A stretch of 64,000 bases of DNA from RBG-16-64-13 sp963718375 (GCA_963718375.1 CAVQZD010000005.1:62001-126000); one strand, 5' to 3'; positions 46,264-54,878 are shown, counted from the stretch's first letter. Notes: generated by a model from the letters alone, not told the origin. Made by a program: numbers and translations.

Positions 46264-46506
46264 ATGGCAACGGCAATACGGCTGGCTCGTCGTGGCAGCA
46301 AGAAGCATCCCACTTACCGGATCGTGGTGGCAGACTCCCGCAGAGCGCGTGACGGTAGGTTCATAGAGACCATCGGGTTCTACAATCCGCTCACCGATCC
46401 TTCGACGATCGAAGTTGACGCGGACAAGGCCAAGAAGTGGCTGGAGTGTGGCGCTCAGCCCTCAGACACAGTGCGGCAACTCCTCAATCTGAAAGGCATC
46501 GTCTAG
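46264..46506 (+). CDS. rpsP: Small ribosomal subunit protein bS16
   Basis: 30S assembly protein. It is 80 aa, with the family's N-terminus IRLARRGSKKHPTYRIVVAD, then SRRARDGRFIETIGFYNPLT and the C-terminal KKWLECGAQPSDTVRQLL. It begins the conserved rpsP-khpA-rimM-trmD order; khpA's GTG abuts its stop with no gap. Confidence 0.97.
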   Translation: MATAIRLARRGSKKHPTYRIVVADSRRARDGRFIETIGFYNPLTDPSTIEVDADKAKKWLECGAQPSDTVRQLLNLKGIV

Positions 46507-46737
46507 GTGAAGGACCTGCTGGAGTTTCTCGCGCGTTCTCTCGTAGACCACCCGGAGCAAGTCCAGGTGGAGGAGAGAGAGAACGCAGACGGCGTCCTGC
46601 TGCGCCTGACCGTGGCCAAGGAAGACTTGGGCAAGGTCATCGGCAAGCAGGGGAGGATCGCGCGCGCCCTGAGGACCGTGGTCAAGGCGAGTGCCGTCAA
46701 AGAAGGCAAGCAAGCCACGGTCGAGATCGTAGACTGA
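46507..46737 (+). CDS. khpA: KhpA/YlqC KH-domain RNA-binding protein
   Basis: Small single-KH-domain RNA chaperone that in other Gram-positives pairs with KhpB/Jag and affects cell size. It is 76 aa. The GxxG RNA-binding loop is VIGKQGRIARALRTVVKASA. It starts at GTG 46507, immediately after the rpsP TAG, so it is probably coupled. No KhpB is in the window. Confidence 0.92.
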   Translation: MKDLLEFLARSLVDHPEQVQVEERENADGVLLRLTVAKEDLGKVIGKQGRIARALRTVVKASAVKEGKQATVEIVD

Positions 46738-46744
46738 GACGCCC

Positions 46745-47281
46745 ATGACTCGTCCCGAGTGGATCGAAGTGGGACGAGTATCGCGTCCGCACGGCGTACA
46801 CGGCGAGGTGCGCATCAGGCCTGACTCGGACAATCCCGAGCGGTTTGTCAAGGGGGCGGTCCTACATGCGCGCCCGGCGCGAGCACCGATGGTGGGTGGC
46901 CGCGCTGAGCAGAGAGCGCGGCTTACCGTCTCGGCCCTTCGCGGGGGGGCCGGCTTCCCCATCGTCTCGTTCGAAGAGGTGAGTGACAGGGAGGGGGCCG
47001 CCGCCCTTTGCGGCTTCATCCTAGAGGTGCCGGGCGCCGAGCTTCCAGACCTGGCCCCCGATGAGTACTATCCCTTCGAGATCGAGGGGTTGGAGGTCAG
47101 AGACCACGACGGGTGCGTGGTCGGTCGGGTGAAAGAAGTGATCGACACGCCGGCGCACCCCTTGATTGCCGTGGCGCTCGACGCGGGTGGCGAAGTGCTG
47201 GTGCCGTTCGTCCTGGCGGCAGTGCCTGAAGTGCTGCTGGCAGAAGGCTACCTCGTCATTCAGTCGGACTTCCTGGAGTAG
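46745..47281 (+). CDS. rimM: Ribosome maturation factor RimM
   Basis: 30S maturation factor that contacts S19. It is 178 aa. The N-terminal beta-barrel starts WIEVGRVSRPHGVHGEVRIR and includes the DSDNPERF loop. The C-terminal PRC-barrel reads PDEYYPFEIEGLEVRDHDG and ends VLVPFVLAAVPEV. An insertion between the two is a little longer than usual (RPARAPMVGGRAEQRAR). It lies 7 nt after khpA and 2 nt before trmD. Confidence 0.93.
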   Translation: MTRPEWIEVGRVSRPHGVHGEVRIRPDSDNPERFVKGAVLHARPARAPMVGGRAEQRARLTVSALRGGAGFPIVSFEEVSDREGAAALCGFILEVPGAELPDLAPDEYYPFEIEGLEVRDHDGCVVGRVKEVIDTPAHPLIAVALDAGGEVLVPFVLAAVPEVLLAEGYLVIQSDFLE

Positions 47282-47283
47282 CA

Positions 47284-48027
47284 GTGAAGCACTTCGACGT
47301 CTTCACCCTCGTTCCCGAAGCGTTTGCATGGTTCGTCGACAAGCACCCGGTGTCCACGGCCTTGGCAGCCGACGCAGTGGCGATATCAGTGCACGACCTC
47401 AGGGCATTCGGGCGGCCGCCACATCACGAGGTCGACGACACTCCCTATGGGGGAGGCCCCGGCATGGTCACTCGTGTGGATGTAGTGGCAGACGCTCTGG
47501 AAGGCGTCTTCGGGGTGTCGGCAGAGAAGGTCAAGGAGTCGAAGGACGTCTATCTCCTCGCTCCCGGTGGCAGGCCGTTCGATCAGCGCATGGGCAGTGA
47601 GTTCGCCCTGAGCGAGCGGGATGTTGTGTTATTGTGTGGGCGTTTCGAAGGCTTTGACGCCCGGGTTGAGATTCTTTTCGCCACTGGTTCCCTGTCGATA
47701 GGCCCGTACGTGTTGGCCGGTGGAGAAACTGCGGCCCTAGTCGTCATGGAGACGGTAGTCCGGCACCTTCGTGGTTCGCTGGGTAATGCCGAGAGCATCA
47801 TGGAGGAGTCCTTCAGCGAAGGTCTAGGCGGTATGGTGGAGTACCCTCATTACACAAGGCCTCGAGAGTATGGTGGGGTAGCAGTGCCGCCTGTTCTCTT
47901 GAGCGGCGATCATGCCGCTATCGCGCGTTGGCGCCGGGATAATCTGAAGTCTTCACCCTGGGCGAAGCAAGCCGACGAAGGGCGCTCGAGTGACGCTGGG
48001 GAGCGTGGGAAAGGAAAGACCGGATGA
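47284..48027 (+). CDS. trmD: tRNA (guanosine(37)-N1)-methyltransferase
   Basis: SAM-dependent trefoil-knot methyltransferase that prevents +1 frameshifting at proline and related codons. It is 247 aa from GTG 47284. Motifs are FDVFTLVPEAF, VDDTPYGGGPGMV, LLCGRFEGFDARV, SIGPYVLAGGETAALVVMET (knot) and EYPHYTRPREYGGVAVPPVL. GRFEGFDARV differs slightly from the common GRYEGxDER. The end overlaps lepB by 4 nt (ATGA). Confidence 0.95.
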   Translation: MKHFDVFTLVPEAFAWFVDKHPVSTALAADAVAISVHDLRAFGRPPHHEVDDTPYGGGPGMVTRVDVVADALEGVFGVSAEKVKESKDVYLLAPGGRPFDQRMGSEFALSERDVVLLCGRFEGFDARVEILFATGSLSIGPYVLAGGETAALVVMETVVRHLRGSLGNAESIMEESFSEGLGGMVEYPHYTRPREYGGVAVPPVLLSGDHAAIARWRRDNLKSSPWAKQADEGRSSDAGERGKGKTG

Positions 48028-48680
48028 GTCTCGACGAAACCGAAGGAACAGACACGTCGCAGCGGCCTTCGGTCGAGCAAAGCGTCGTCCCCTCCACCCC
48101 GAACAGTGCGGATTCGACATGCGCCCCGGTAGCTGCTGGAGGCGATAGGAAGAAGCCGGCCAAGGGTCGGTCGCTGCAGAGCACGATCATTGAGACGCTG
48201 CTGATCATCGCGGCCGCGTTCGCCATCGCGATGCTCGTGCAGACCTTCATGTTCCGGGTGACGGGGATCCTGCAGAAGTCCATGGAACCTACTCTCTACG
48301 CCGGCGACCGGGTCATCGTCAATTGCCTGGCGTACAATTTTGGAGAACCCCAGCGTGGCGATATCGTTGTGCTCAGAGACCCAGAAGACGACAAGAAGGA
48401 CATCATCAAGAGGATCATCGCTGTAGGCGGCGACACCTTGGAGGCGACGGACGGGGTCCTCTACATCAATGACGAAGTGGTGGACGAACCCTATGTCGTG
48501 AATGAAGACGTGATGCGGGGTGTGCCCGAGATCACAGTGCCAGAGGGATATGTCTTTGTCATGGGTGACAACCGGCCCAACAGCAAAGACAGCAGGGCGT
48601 TCGGGGCCGTGGCGGAGGAGGCCATCATCGGCAAGGTGGTCTGCATCATGTGGCCGGCCAGTCATTGGAGAATTCTCTAA
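48024..48680 (+). CDS. lepB: Signal peptidase I
   Basis: Membrane-bound Ser/Lys endopeptidase that removes Sec/Tat signal peptides. It is 218 aa. A polar cytoplasmic tail of about 50 residues precedes one transmembrane helix (about 55-75). The nucleophile is Ser86 in ILQKSMEPTLYAGD, and the general base is Lys129 in DIIKRIIAVGGD. The conserved FVMGDNRPNSKDSRAFG is box E. Located between trmD and rplS, a common Gram-positive placement. Confidence 0.94.
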   Translation: MSLDETEGTDTSQRPSVEQSVVPSTPNSADSTCAPVAAGGDRKKPAKGRSLQSTIIETLLIIAAAFAIAMLVQTFMFRVTGILQKSMEPTLYAGDRVIVNCLAYNFGEPQRGDIVVLRDPEDDKKDIIKRIIAVGGDTLEATDGVLYINDEVVDEPYVVNEDVMRGVPEITVPEGYVFVMGDNRPNSKDSRAFGAVAEEAIIGKVVCIMWPASHWRIL

Positions 48681-48809
48681 GGCGACGCGGGCTCGCCACA
48701 GTGGCATGGTGGCAGGTTGTAATAGCGGTCGCTATGCTTTAAAGTCTGCTGACTTTGGTCAGGGCAGGACGCCGTCGATACGCGGGGACAAGGTAGGCTG
48801 GGCATACAC
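48681..48809 (+). promoter_or_regulatory. Leader of rplS with two perfect inverted repeats
   Basis: This 129-nt gap holds ATAGCG-GT-CGCTAT (48722-48735) and AAAGTC-TGCT-GACTTT (48741-48756). The second would form a clean RNA hairpin. Ribosomal protein L19 genes carry autoregulatory leaders in several phyla, so this may be one. No convincing promoter hexamers were found. Confidence 0.4.
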
Positions 48810-49154
48810 ATGGGCGCGATTCAAGAATTCGAACAGCAGCAATTGCGGGATGACGTTCCCGTATTCAAGTCGGGCGATACTCTGAAGGTGCACTTCAAAG
48901 TCGTCGAGGGTACCCGCGAAAGGATCCAGGTCTTCCAGGGGATCTGTATCAGCAGACAGGGTCAGGGGTCACGCGAGACCTTCACCGTGCGCAAGCAGTC
49001 CTTCGGTGTCGGCGTAGAGAGGACCTTTCCTGTGCACTCGCCCAAGATCGAGAAGATAGAGGTCACGGCGATCGGTGATGTCGCGCGGGCCAAGCTCTAC
49101 TACCTGCGCCAGAAGCTCGGCAAGAAGGCCCGCGTCAAGGAGAAGCGTATCTAG
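48810..49154 (+). CDS. rplS: Large ribosomal subunit protein bL19
   Basis: Sits at the 30S-50S interface. It is 114 aa from ATG 48810. Conserved blocks are VPVFKSGDTLKVHFKVVEG, RIQVFQGICISRQGQGSRET, FTVRKQSFGVGVERTFPVHS, PKIEKIEV and the ending AKLYYLRQKLGKKARVKE. No strong ribosome-binding site precedes the ATG, and the leader contains hairpins, which may indicate translational control. Confidence 0.96.
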   Translation: MGAIQEFEQQQLRDDVPVFKSGDTLKVHFKVVEGTRERIQVFQGICISRQGQGSRETFTVRKQSFGVGVERTFPVHSPKIEKIEVTAIGDVARAKLYYLRQKLGKKARVKEKRI

Positions 49155-49179
49155 GTAGTCTGCTGGGGTGGGGCGTCCA

Positions 49180-49872
49180 ATGGGCAATGCCAAGCGACTC
49201 TCAGACCCCTTCTTGTTCGACCAGGGGTTTCTTGACTCAAGCTGCGGTAGGGATGATGATCTGCGGCTGGCTGGGGCCGACGAAGCGGGGCGGGGCAGCT
49301 TGGCCGGGCCTCTTGTGGCGGCCGCAGTGGTCTTGGACTACAAGGACGCGCCCTTTCGTTCTCTCAAGGGCTTGACAGACTCTAAGCTACTCTCATCCCA
49401 GACCAGAGAGCGCCTGTACCTCGACATCCTCTCTTCGGCTAAGAGAGTGACGTGGAGGGCGGTCTCTGCGGGGACTGTGGACAGATGTGGTCTTCATCGC
49501 TCCAACTTGGCGGCCCTGGCTCAGGCGCTGGAAGCGTGCGCCGGTAGCTACTCCTACGCTCTAGTCGACGGCTTCGATTTAGGGCGCCCCGAACTCCGCG
49601 CGAGCGGACTCGTGCGTGGTGACTACAAGAGCGCTGTTGTGGCGGCGGCCTCAGTGGTGGCCAAAGTGGTGCGAGACCGCCTGATGCGCAGCGTGGCGCC
49701 GCTACACCCCGAGTACGGCTTCGACATACACGTCGGCTACGGAACCCCGAGACATCTGGAAGCGCTCAGGGCTCACGGTCCGTGTCGGTTGCATCGACTA
49801 AGCTTTCGTCAGGTGGGGTGGTCGCAGATGGAGCTTTGGCAAGATGCGCCCGCCGCAAGCGAGCCCGAGTAG
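49180..49872 (+). CDS. rnhB: Ribonuclease HII
   Basis: Cleaves RNA in RNA-DNA hybrids and starts removal of misincorporated ribonucleotides. It is 230 aa from ATG 49180 (GTG 49168 is an alternative). The active site is LAGADEAGRGSLAGPLVAAA (Asp-Glu), ALVDGFDLG and the Asp in GDYKSAVVAAASVVAKVVRD. The C-terminus is YGFDIHVGYGTPRHLEAL, then GPCRLHRLSF. It follows rplS and precedes yraN, a conserved order. Confidence 0.93.
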   Translation: MGNAKRLSDPFLFDQGFLDSSCGRDDDLRLAGADEAGRGSLAGPLVAAAVVLDYKDAPFRSLKGLTDSKLLSSQTRERLYLDILSSAKRVTWRAVSAGTVDRCGLHRSNLAALAQALEACAGSYSYALVDGFDLGRPELRASGLVRGDYKSAVVAAASVVAKVVRDRLMRSVAPLHPEYGFDIHVGYGTPRHLEALRAHGPCRLHRLSFRQVGWSQMELWQDAPAASEPE

Positions 49873-49956
49873 GACCATAGTCTGAGCGCAAGATGGGAGC
49901 CCAGGGTCTAGCCTTGCGGAGGTCGGAGGCAGATCATCGCTCGCTGGGAGCCAACT

Positions 49957-50343
49957 CTGGGACAGCACGTCTACGCACGCGCGGAGAACACAGCCAAAGG
50001 GCGCACTGGTGAGCAGACTGCGGCGTTCTTTCTGCATGAGCGGGGCTACACGATATTGGGGCGCAATCAGCGTACTCCGCTCGGGGAACTCGACATCATC
50101 TGCCGGAGCCTGTCTGAGGTAGTGATCGTAGAGGTCAAGGCAAGGTCCGGCTGTGAGTACGGCGACGCGCTCGAGTCCATAGGTCCGGTAAAGGGCAGAC
50201 GTTTGAGAGCCGCTGCGGCTTGGTGGCTGTCCGACAGAGGACTGTTCCCGTGTGCCGTGAGGTTCGACGTGGTGACGGTGGCTCTCGATAGTCAGGGCTG
50301 TCCGCAAAGCGTCCACCACTTGAAGAATGTACTGGGCAACTGA
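49957..50343 (+). CDS. YraN/UPF0102 family nuclease-like protein, probable CTG start
   Basis: Restriction-endonuclease-like fold of unknown role, usually near rnhB/comM. Homology covers AKGRTGEQTAAFFLHERGYT, then LGELDIICR and VVIVEVKARSG (the GE-D-ExK core). No ATG, GTG or TTG lies between the upstream in-frame stop (49909) and this conserved region. The first TTG (50056) would cut off the conserved N-terminus. The best start is CTG 49957, with GGGAG (49946-49950) 6 nt before it, giving 128 aa; ATC 49936 after CGGAGG is another option. An assembly error is a third explanation. Confidence 0.75.
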   Translation: MGQHVYARAENTAKGRTGEQTAAFFLHERGYTILGRNQRTPLGELDIICRSLSEVVIVEVKARSGCEYGDALESIGPVKGRRLRAAAAWWLSDRGLFPCAVRFDVVTVALDSQGCPQSVHHLKNVLGN

Positions 50344-50351
50344 GGCTGATC

Positions 50352-51905
50352 GTGGCCGTATCTTCGATGTGGGGATTCGCCGTTCTGGGGGTCGATGCGG
50401 TACCGGTGAGGGTCGAGGCGCACGCGAGGAGCGGCCTGCCCGGGGTGACGATCGTGGGACTACCCGGGGCCGCAGTGCGAGAGGCCAGGGAGCGCATACG
50501 GTCGGCGGCAGCTTCGAGTGGCGTGCCGCTGCCCACCAAGAGGATCACGGTCAATCTCAGCCCAGGGGACATACCCAAAGAGGGGCCTGGCTTCGACTTG
50601 CCTGTAGCTCTCTGCACTCTGGCGGCGTGCGGGTACCTACCCAGCGAGCGCGTCAGCCTTATGGGAGCTGTGGGCGAGTTGTCACTGGAGGGGGTTGTCC
50701 GGCCGACCCGCGGGGTCATCGCCGCCACCGAGACCGCCCGCAGGTTGGGCATGTCCTTGCTCATCGTAGCGGTCGAGGCACTCCCGTTCACGTCGATGGT
50801 CGATGGGATCGTGGTGGCCGGCGTTCGATCGCTACGTGAGGCGGTTAGCGTGCTGAAGGACGAGACATGTCTCCGGAGGGTCGTGACCAGAGGAGAGAGG
50901 TGGGTGAACATGCATCTGCCGCAACCCGCCGCGGACTCCGCGGTGGGGTTGGACCTGGGACAGGTGTACGGGCACCGCCAGGCCAAGCGAGCCTTGGAGG
51001 TCGCTGCTGCCGGCTGCCATCATGTGCTGATGGTAGGGCCTCCAGGGGCGGGAAAAACGATGCTGGCCCGGCGACTCGCCGGGATACTCCCACCGCTCAG
51101 CAAAGACGAGGCCGTAGAAGTCACCCGGGTGTGGGACTCGGCGGGCCATGGGGGAACAGGTAGAGGTTCGACGCGTGTTCGGCCAATCCGCTCACCTCAT
51201 CATACGGCCTCGCGCGCGGCACTGGTTGGCGGTGGGATGGTGCTCAGACCTGGAGAGATCAGCCTGGCCCATCACGGTGTGCTCTTCTTGGATGAGCTCC
51301 CTGAGTTCTCCAGAGACGCCTTGGAGGCGCTGAGACAGCCCTTGGAGGAGGGGCGGGTCGTCATATCACGGCGGAACGGTACTTCAGAGTTTCCCGCGGC
51401 CTGCATGTTCGTAGGCGCGATGAACCCGTGTCCCTGTGGATACCTGGGCCACGAGACGCGTGTGTGCACCTGCTCCGCCGCGGCCATCTTGAGATACCGG
51501 GCTAAAGTGAGCGGACCCCTGCTTGATCGAATCGATGTGCTGATCGAGATGCCACCGCTCACGCTCAAGTCCTTGGACGACTGCGAAAGAGGCGAGCCGT
51601 CAGCGTCAGTGGCGGCAAGGGTTGCCGCCGCCAGGGGTTTCGCGCTGGAGCGTGGGAGCGGGGTAAGGCTGAAGCTGTCGGGGTCGCCAGAGGACTCCGC
51701 AGGCATGAACCAGAAGGCGCGAGGACTGCTCAGGGAGGCGCTGGCCAGCGAGAGTCTGGGGGGGCGAGGATATGCCCGCGTGATCCGACTGGCGAGAACG
51801 ATCGCGGACTTGGATCACGTGGCCACAGTCGGTGCGGACCACGTGGGTGAAGCGCTGGCTCTGCGGCTGGACCATCGCAGCCTGGGTACGCCGAGTCGAC
51901 TTTGA
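50352..51905 (+). CDS. comM: ComM/YifB-family AAA+ ATPase (Mg-chelatase-like)
   Basis: Hexameric helicase-like ATPase; ComM promotes branch migration during natural transformation. It is 517 aa. The N-terminal Lon-protease-like domain has LPGVTIVGLPGAAVREARER and TVNLSPGDIPKEGPGFDLPV. The AAA+ core has the Walker A MVGPPGAGKTMLARRLAGIL and the Walker B VLFLDELPEFSRDALEALRQ. A Cys-rich PCPCGYLGH precedes the C-terminal Mg-chelatase domain (GRGYARVIRLARTIADL). It overlaps dprA by 4 nt, so both are probably competence-related. Confidence 0.94.
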   Translation: MAVSSMWGFAVLGVDAVPVRVEAHARSGLPGVTIVGLPGAAVREARERIRSAAASSGVPLPTKRITVNLSPGDIPKEGPGFDLPVALCTLAACGYLPSERVSLMGAVGELSLEGVVRPTRGVIAATETARRLGMSLLIVAVEALPFTSMVDGIVVAGVRSLREAVSVLKDETCLRRVVTRGERWVNMHLPQPAADSAVGLDLGQVYGHRQAKRALEVAAAGCHHVLMVGPPGAGKTMLARRLAGILPPLSKDEAVEVTRVWDSAGHGGTGRGSTRVRPIRSPHHTASRAALVGGGMVLRPGEISLAHHGVLFLDELPEFSRDALEALRQPLEEGRVVISRRNGTSEFPAACMFVGAMNPCPCGYLGHETRVCTCSAAAILRYRAKVSGPLLDRIDVLIEMPPLTLKSLDDCERGEPSASVAARVAAARGFALERGSGVRLKLSGSPEDSAGMNQKARGLLREALASESLGGRGYARVIRLARTIADLDHVATVGADHVGEALALRLDHRSLGTPSRL

Positions 51906-53056
51906 CGCGCGACCCGGCTGACGAGTACGAGTCTGCGCTGGGGCTTGCGTGGCTGGGTCCTGAGGGAAACACGCCTCTGCTGAAGAGACTTGGCGACCTC
52001 GGACTCCAACGGGTGTGGACGGCGCCCAAAGCGGCCATGCTCAGCTGGGGACTCGGCGCGGGCAGGGTCGAGCAGCTGTGCGAAGCGCGCCGTCGCTTCG
52101 ACTTCGGGGAGGCGCGCACCGCGCTGCAACGCATCGGACAGAGGTTCGTGCCCTACGGCTCGGAGTCATACCCTTCAGAGCTTCTGCGCTTGGACGCACC
52201 TCCAGCGGGGCTGTTCGTCTGCGCGGGAGAACAGGTCCTAGAGCGGTTCTCATCTGCTCCCAGAGTCACGGTGGTCGGTACGCGGAAGGCAAGCACTGAC
52301 GGCGTTGCCGCAGCAGCAGCTTTCTGCGAGGCTCTCAGCCGGCGCGGGGTCGCTGTGGTCAGCGGCATGGCCCTGGGAATCGACGGAATCGCGCACGAGG
52401 CCTCGCTGAAAGCTGGGGGACTGACTGTGGCAGTGCTTGGCTGTGGGGCGGACGTGATCTATCCGTCTCGACACAGATGGCTATACGAGAAGATAGTTAG
52501 TAATGGAGCGGTGATCAGCGAACTCCCCCCGGGCTCGCATCCCACTAAGTGGACGTTCCCTCACCGCAACCGTCTTCTGGCCGCCATGTGTGACGCTGTG
52601 CTAGTGGTGGAAGCGCCGAGGACGAGCGGCGCGCTTCAGACAGCGGGGTGGGGCCTTGACCTCGGAAGAGACGTCTTTGCAGTACCTGGTCCGATCTCGA
52701 GAGCGTCTTGCGAAGGCAGTAACCTGCTTGTGTACGAAGGGGCCTACGTCGCGCTCGCCCCTGAGACCATGGTGGAGGATTTTCTCCGGGTGACAAGAAT
52801 GGAGAGAGGTGGGCGCGACGGCGTGCATGCGACTCGGGTGGCCGTGGGGGAGCAACTGCGCTTGAGCGAGACCACGAGAGACGATACGCCGGTTTCTCGC
52901 GTGTTGGCAGCCCTTTCCGAAGGTCCGTCATCGGTGGACGGGCTGTCGGAAGCCAGTGGTCTGTCGGTGCGAACAGTGAGCTCGGTATTGGGAGAGTTGG
53001 AGATTCGAGGGGCAGTAGCTAGAGCGGGGCCGGGCATGTACAGGCGCGCTCGCTAG
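51902..53056 (+). CDS. dprA: DNA-processing protein DprA
   Basis: Loads RecA onto incoming single-stranded DNA in transformation. It is 384 aa from TTG 51902, overlapping the comM stop as TTGA. An N-terminal SAM-like region leads to the Rossmann-like core VTVVGTRKAS, VSGMALGIDGIAHEASL, VLGCGADVIYPSRHRWLYE, ISELPPGSHPTKWTFPHRNR and VVEAPRTSGALQTAGWGLD. A C-terminal DML1-type winged helix begins near VSRVLAALSEGPSSVDGL. Confidence 0.94.
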   Translation: MTRDPADEYESALGLAWLGPEGNTPLLKRLGDLGLQRVWTAPKAAMLSWGLGAGRVEQLCEARRRFDFGEARTALQRIGQRFVPYGSESYPSELLRLDAPPAGLFVCAGEQVLERFSSAPRVTVVGTRKASTDGVAAAAAFCEALSRRGVAVVSGMALGIDGIAHEASLKAGGLTVAVLGCGADVIYPSRHRWLYEKIVSNGAVISELPPGSHPTKWTFPHRNRLLAAMCDAVLVVEAPRTSGALQTAGWGLDLGRDVFAVPGPISRASCEGSNLLVYEGAYVALAPETMVEDFLRVTRMERGGRDGVHATRVAVGEQLRLSETTRDDTPVSRVLAALSEGPSSVDGLSEASGLSVRTVSSVLGELEIRGAVARAGPGMYRRAR

Positions 53057-53084
53057 GCGCGCTCAAGCCGATCGAAGGAGGACG

Positions 53085-54030
53085 ATGCGGAGCGAGGTAG
53101 GAGAAGCGTCGCGCCTCCCAAGGGCGGACCTAGAACAGGCGGCTATGTCATATCTGGCAGGGCTGGTGGCTGCTGACTACAGCTACCGCACGCTCAGGGC
53201 GGCATCGTCGGATCTCGGCCAGTTCGTGGGGTTTCTTGGCGCGCAGGGCGTGAAGCGTGTCGGAGATGTGGGCCGTGCGGATCTGATGGCCTTCGTGTCT
53301 GTCCTGTCCGACCCGCTCCTCAAGCGGCCGTTGGCGAGAAGCACCATAGCCAGGAAGTTATCCGTGATCCGGTCGTTCTTCGCCTTCTGTGAGGACGAAG
53401 GACTTGTCGACTCGAGTCCTGCGCTAGGTGTGAGCTCCCCTAGACTGCCACGGAGACTCCCTCAAGTGCTCACCCCCGTTCAAGTGGACGAGTTGCTGGC
53501 GGCGATGGAAGGCAACACCCCCCTCGAACTGCGGGATAGGGCCCTGTTCGAGTTGATATACTCGTCGGGGCTTCGTTGCCAAGAGGCGATCGACCTGCGT
53601 TTGGGGGATGTCAGCTTCGACTTCAGCGAAGTCCGCGCGAAGGGCAAGGGGAGAAAGGTGCGGGTGGTTCCCGTAGGTGGACCAGCCCTCGAGCATGCTT
53701 GAGCGTTATCTGCGAGAGGGAAGGACGCGGATTCTCTCGCGTGAGGCGCAAGAGGACCATGTCTTTGTGAGCAGGACGGGACGCGCGCTGTCGTCCTCGG
53801 ACGTGCAGCGGCGCCTCGCTCGATACCTCGCGAAGGCCGGTGCTCCGGCCGGGACATCTCCCCATACGTTGCGCCACTCGTTTGCGACTCACTTGCTTGA
53901 AGGGGGAGCTGACCTGCGCTCCATCCAGGAGATGTTAGGGCATTCTTCACTGAGGACCACTCAGGTGTACGCGCACGTATCGGCTGCCCATCTTCGCAGG
54001 GCCTATCGAACAGCGCATCCCCGTGCCTAG
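53085..54030 (+). pseudogene. xerC: XerC-like tyrosine recombinase, interrupted by a +1 frameshift
   Basis: Site-specific recombinase resolving chromosome dimers. The gene reads in one frame from ATG 53085 (GAAGGAGG upstream) to TGA 53702 and continues in the +1 frame to 54030. The first part has the core-binding domain, the Arg in YSSGLRCQEAIDLRLGDV and the Lys in KGKGRKVRVVPVGGPALE. The second has LERYLREG, then HTLRHSFATHLLEGGADLRS and LGHSSLRTTQVYAHV with the His, Arg and Tyr. Skipping one base at 53695-53702 rebuilds PALxxLERYL exactly. All catalytic residues remain. It could be a sequencing error, a recent mutation or recoding. Confidence 0.85.
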
Positions 54031-54042
54031 GACACAAGCCGA

Positions 54043-54843
54043 GTGACAATCGATGCTGCCAAACAGTCCGAGCTGAGAGAGACCTGGCTTCTCTACAAAG
54101 AGCACCGGGACATGGGGGCGCGTGACCGTCTGATAATCGCGTACTCCCCTCTGGTCAAGTATGTGGCGGGTCGCATGAGCAGCGGGCTGCCTGCCCACAT
54201 CGAAGAGGGGGACCTAGTCTCGTATGGTCTGCTCGGTCTGATCAGCGCTCTGGAGCGGTTCGATCTGTCCAGGAACATCAAGTTCGAGACGTATGCGGTC
54301 TCGCGCATAAAGGGAGCGATAATCGACGAACTCCGCGCCCTTGACTGGGTCCCTCGCTCGGTTCGCAGTTGGGCGCGCAAGGTGGAGTCTGCGGTGACGC
54401 AGCTGGAGAACGAGCTTTCGCGTGCCCCGACGGACGAGGAGACGGCGGAGCGGCTTGGTATCACGGTCGAGGAGTACCACGACATATTGAACCAAGTGAG
54501 TTGCGCCTCTCTGGTCGCGCTGGATGAGTTCTGGGATTCCAGCGGGCAGGGTCACGACAAGGTGAACCTGATCGACACGATCGAAGACACTGAAGCCCCC
54601 GAGCCTTCAAGGGCCTACCGAGTGCAGGCGATCAAGGAGACACTGGCAGCGGCTATCGAGAGACTGCCCGACCGCGAGCGCATAGTCATCGGTCTCTACT
54701 ACTACGAGGGACTGACTCTCAAGGAGATAGGCGAGGTCCTGGGTGTGACGGAATCGCGGGTGTCGCAGCTTCACACTAAGGCGGTACTGCGTCTGAGGGG
54801 CCGGATAAAAGAGGATCTGGACTTGGAGGCCCTGTCCCTTTAG
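54043..54843 (+). CDS. whiG: WhiG/FliA-family sigma factor
   Basis: Alternative sigma-28-type factor. It is 266 aa from GTG 54043. Region 2 has RDRLIIAYSPLVKYVAGRMS, then GLPAHIEEGDLVSYGLLGLI and FETYAVSRIKGAIIDELRAL. The W-x-PR element is DWVPRSVRSWARKV. Region 3 is APTDEETAERLGITVEEY. Region 4 is LPDRERIVIGLYYYEGLTLK with EIGEVLGVTESRVSQLH. In Streptomyces WhiG starts sporulation; in flagellated relatives the factor drives motility. Neither flagellar genes nor an anti-sigma factor is in this window, so its regulon is unknown. Confidence 0.92.
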   Translation: MTIDAAKQSELRETWLLYKEHRDMGARDRLIIAYSPLVKYVAGRMSSGLPAHIEEGDLVSYGLLGLISALERFDLSRNIKFETYAVSRIKGAIIDELRALDWVPRSVRSWARKVESAVTQLENELSRAPTDEETAERLGITVEEYHDILNQVSCASLVALDEFWDSSGQGHDKVNLIDTIEDTEAPEPSRAYRVQAIKETLAAAIERLPDRERIVIGLYYYEGLTLKEIGEVLGVTESRVSQLHTKAVLRLRGRIKEDLDLEALSL

Positions 54844-54878
54844 ACGCGCTCCGGCCGGGAAGCTGCCCACAGGGCTTA

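Noticed and set aside
53690..53705. prfB-like programmed +1 frameshift in xerC
   Set aside because: The stop is UGA and a +1 shift fits, but no Shine-Dalgarno-like stimulator sits just upstream, and the P-site GCU to CUU slip would be poor. Kept only as one option under the frameshift finding.
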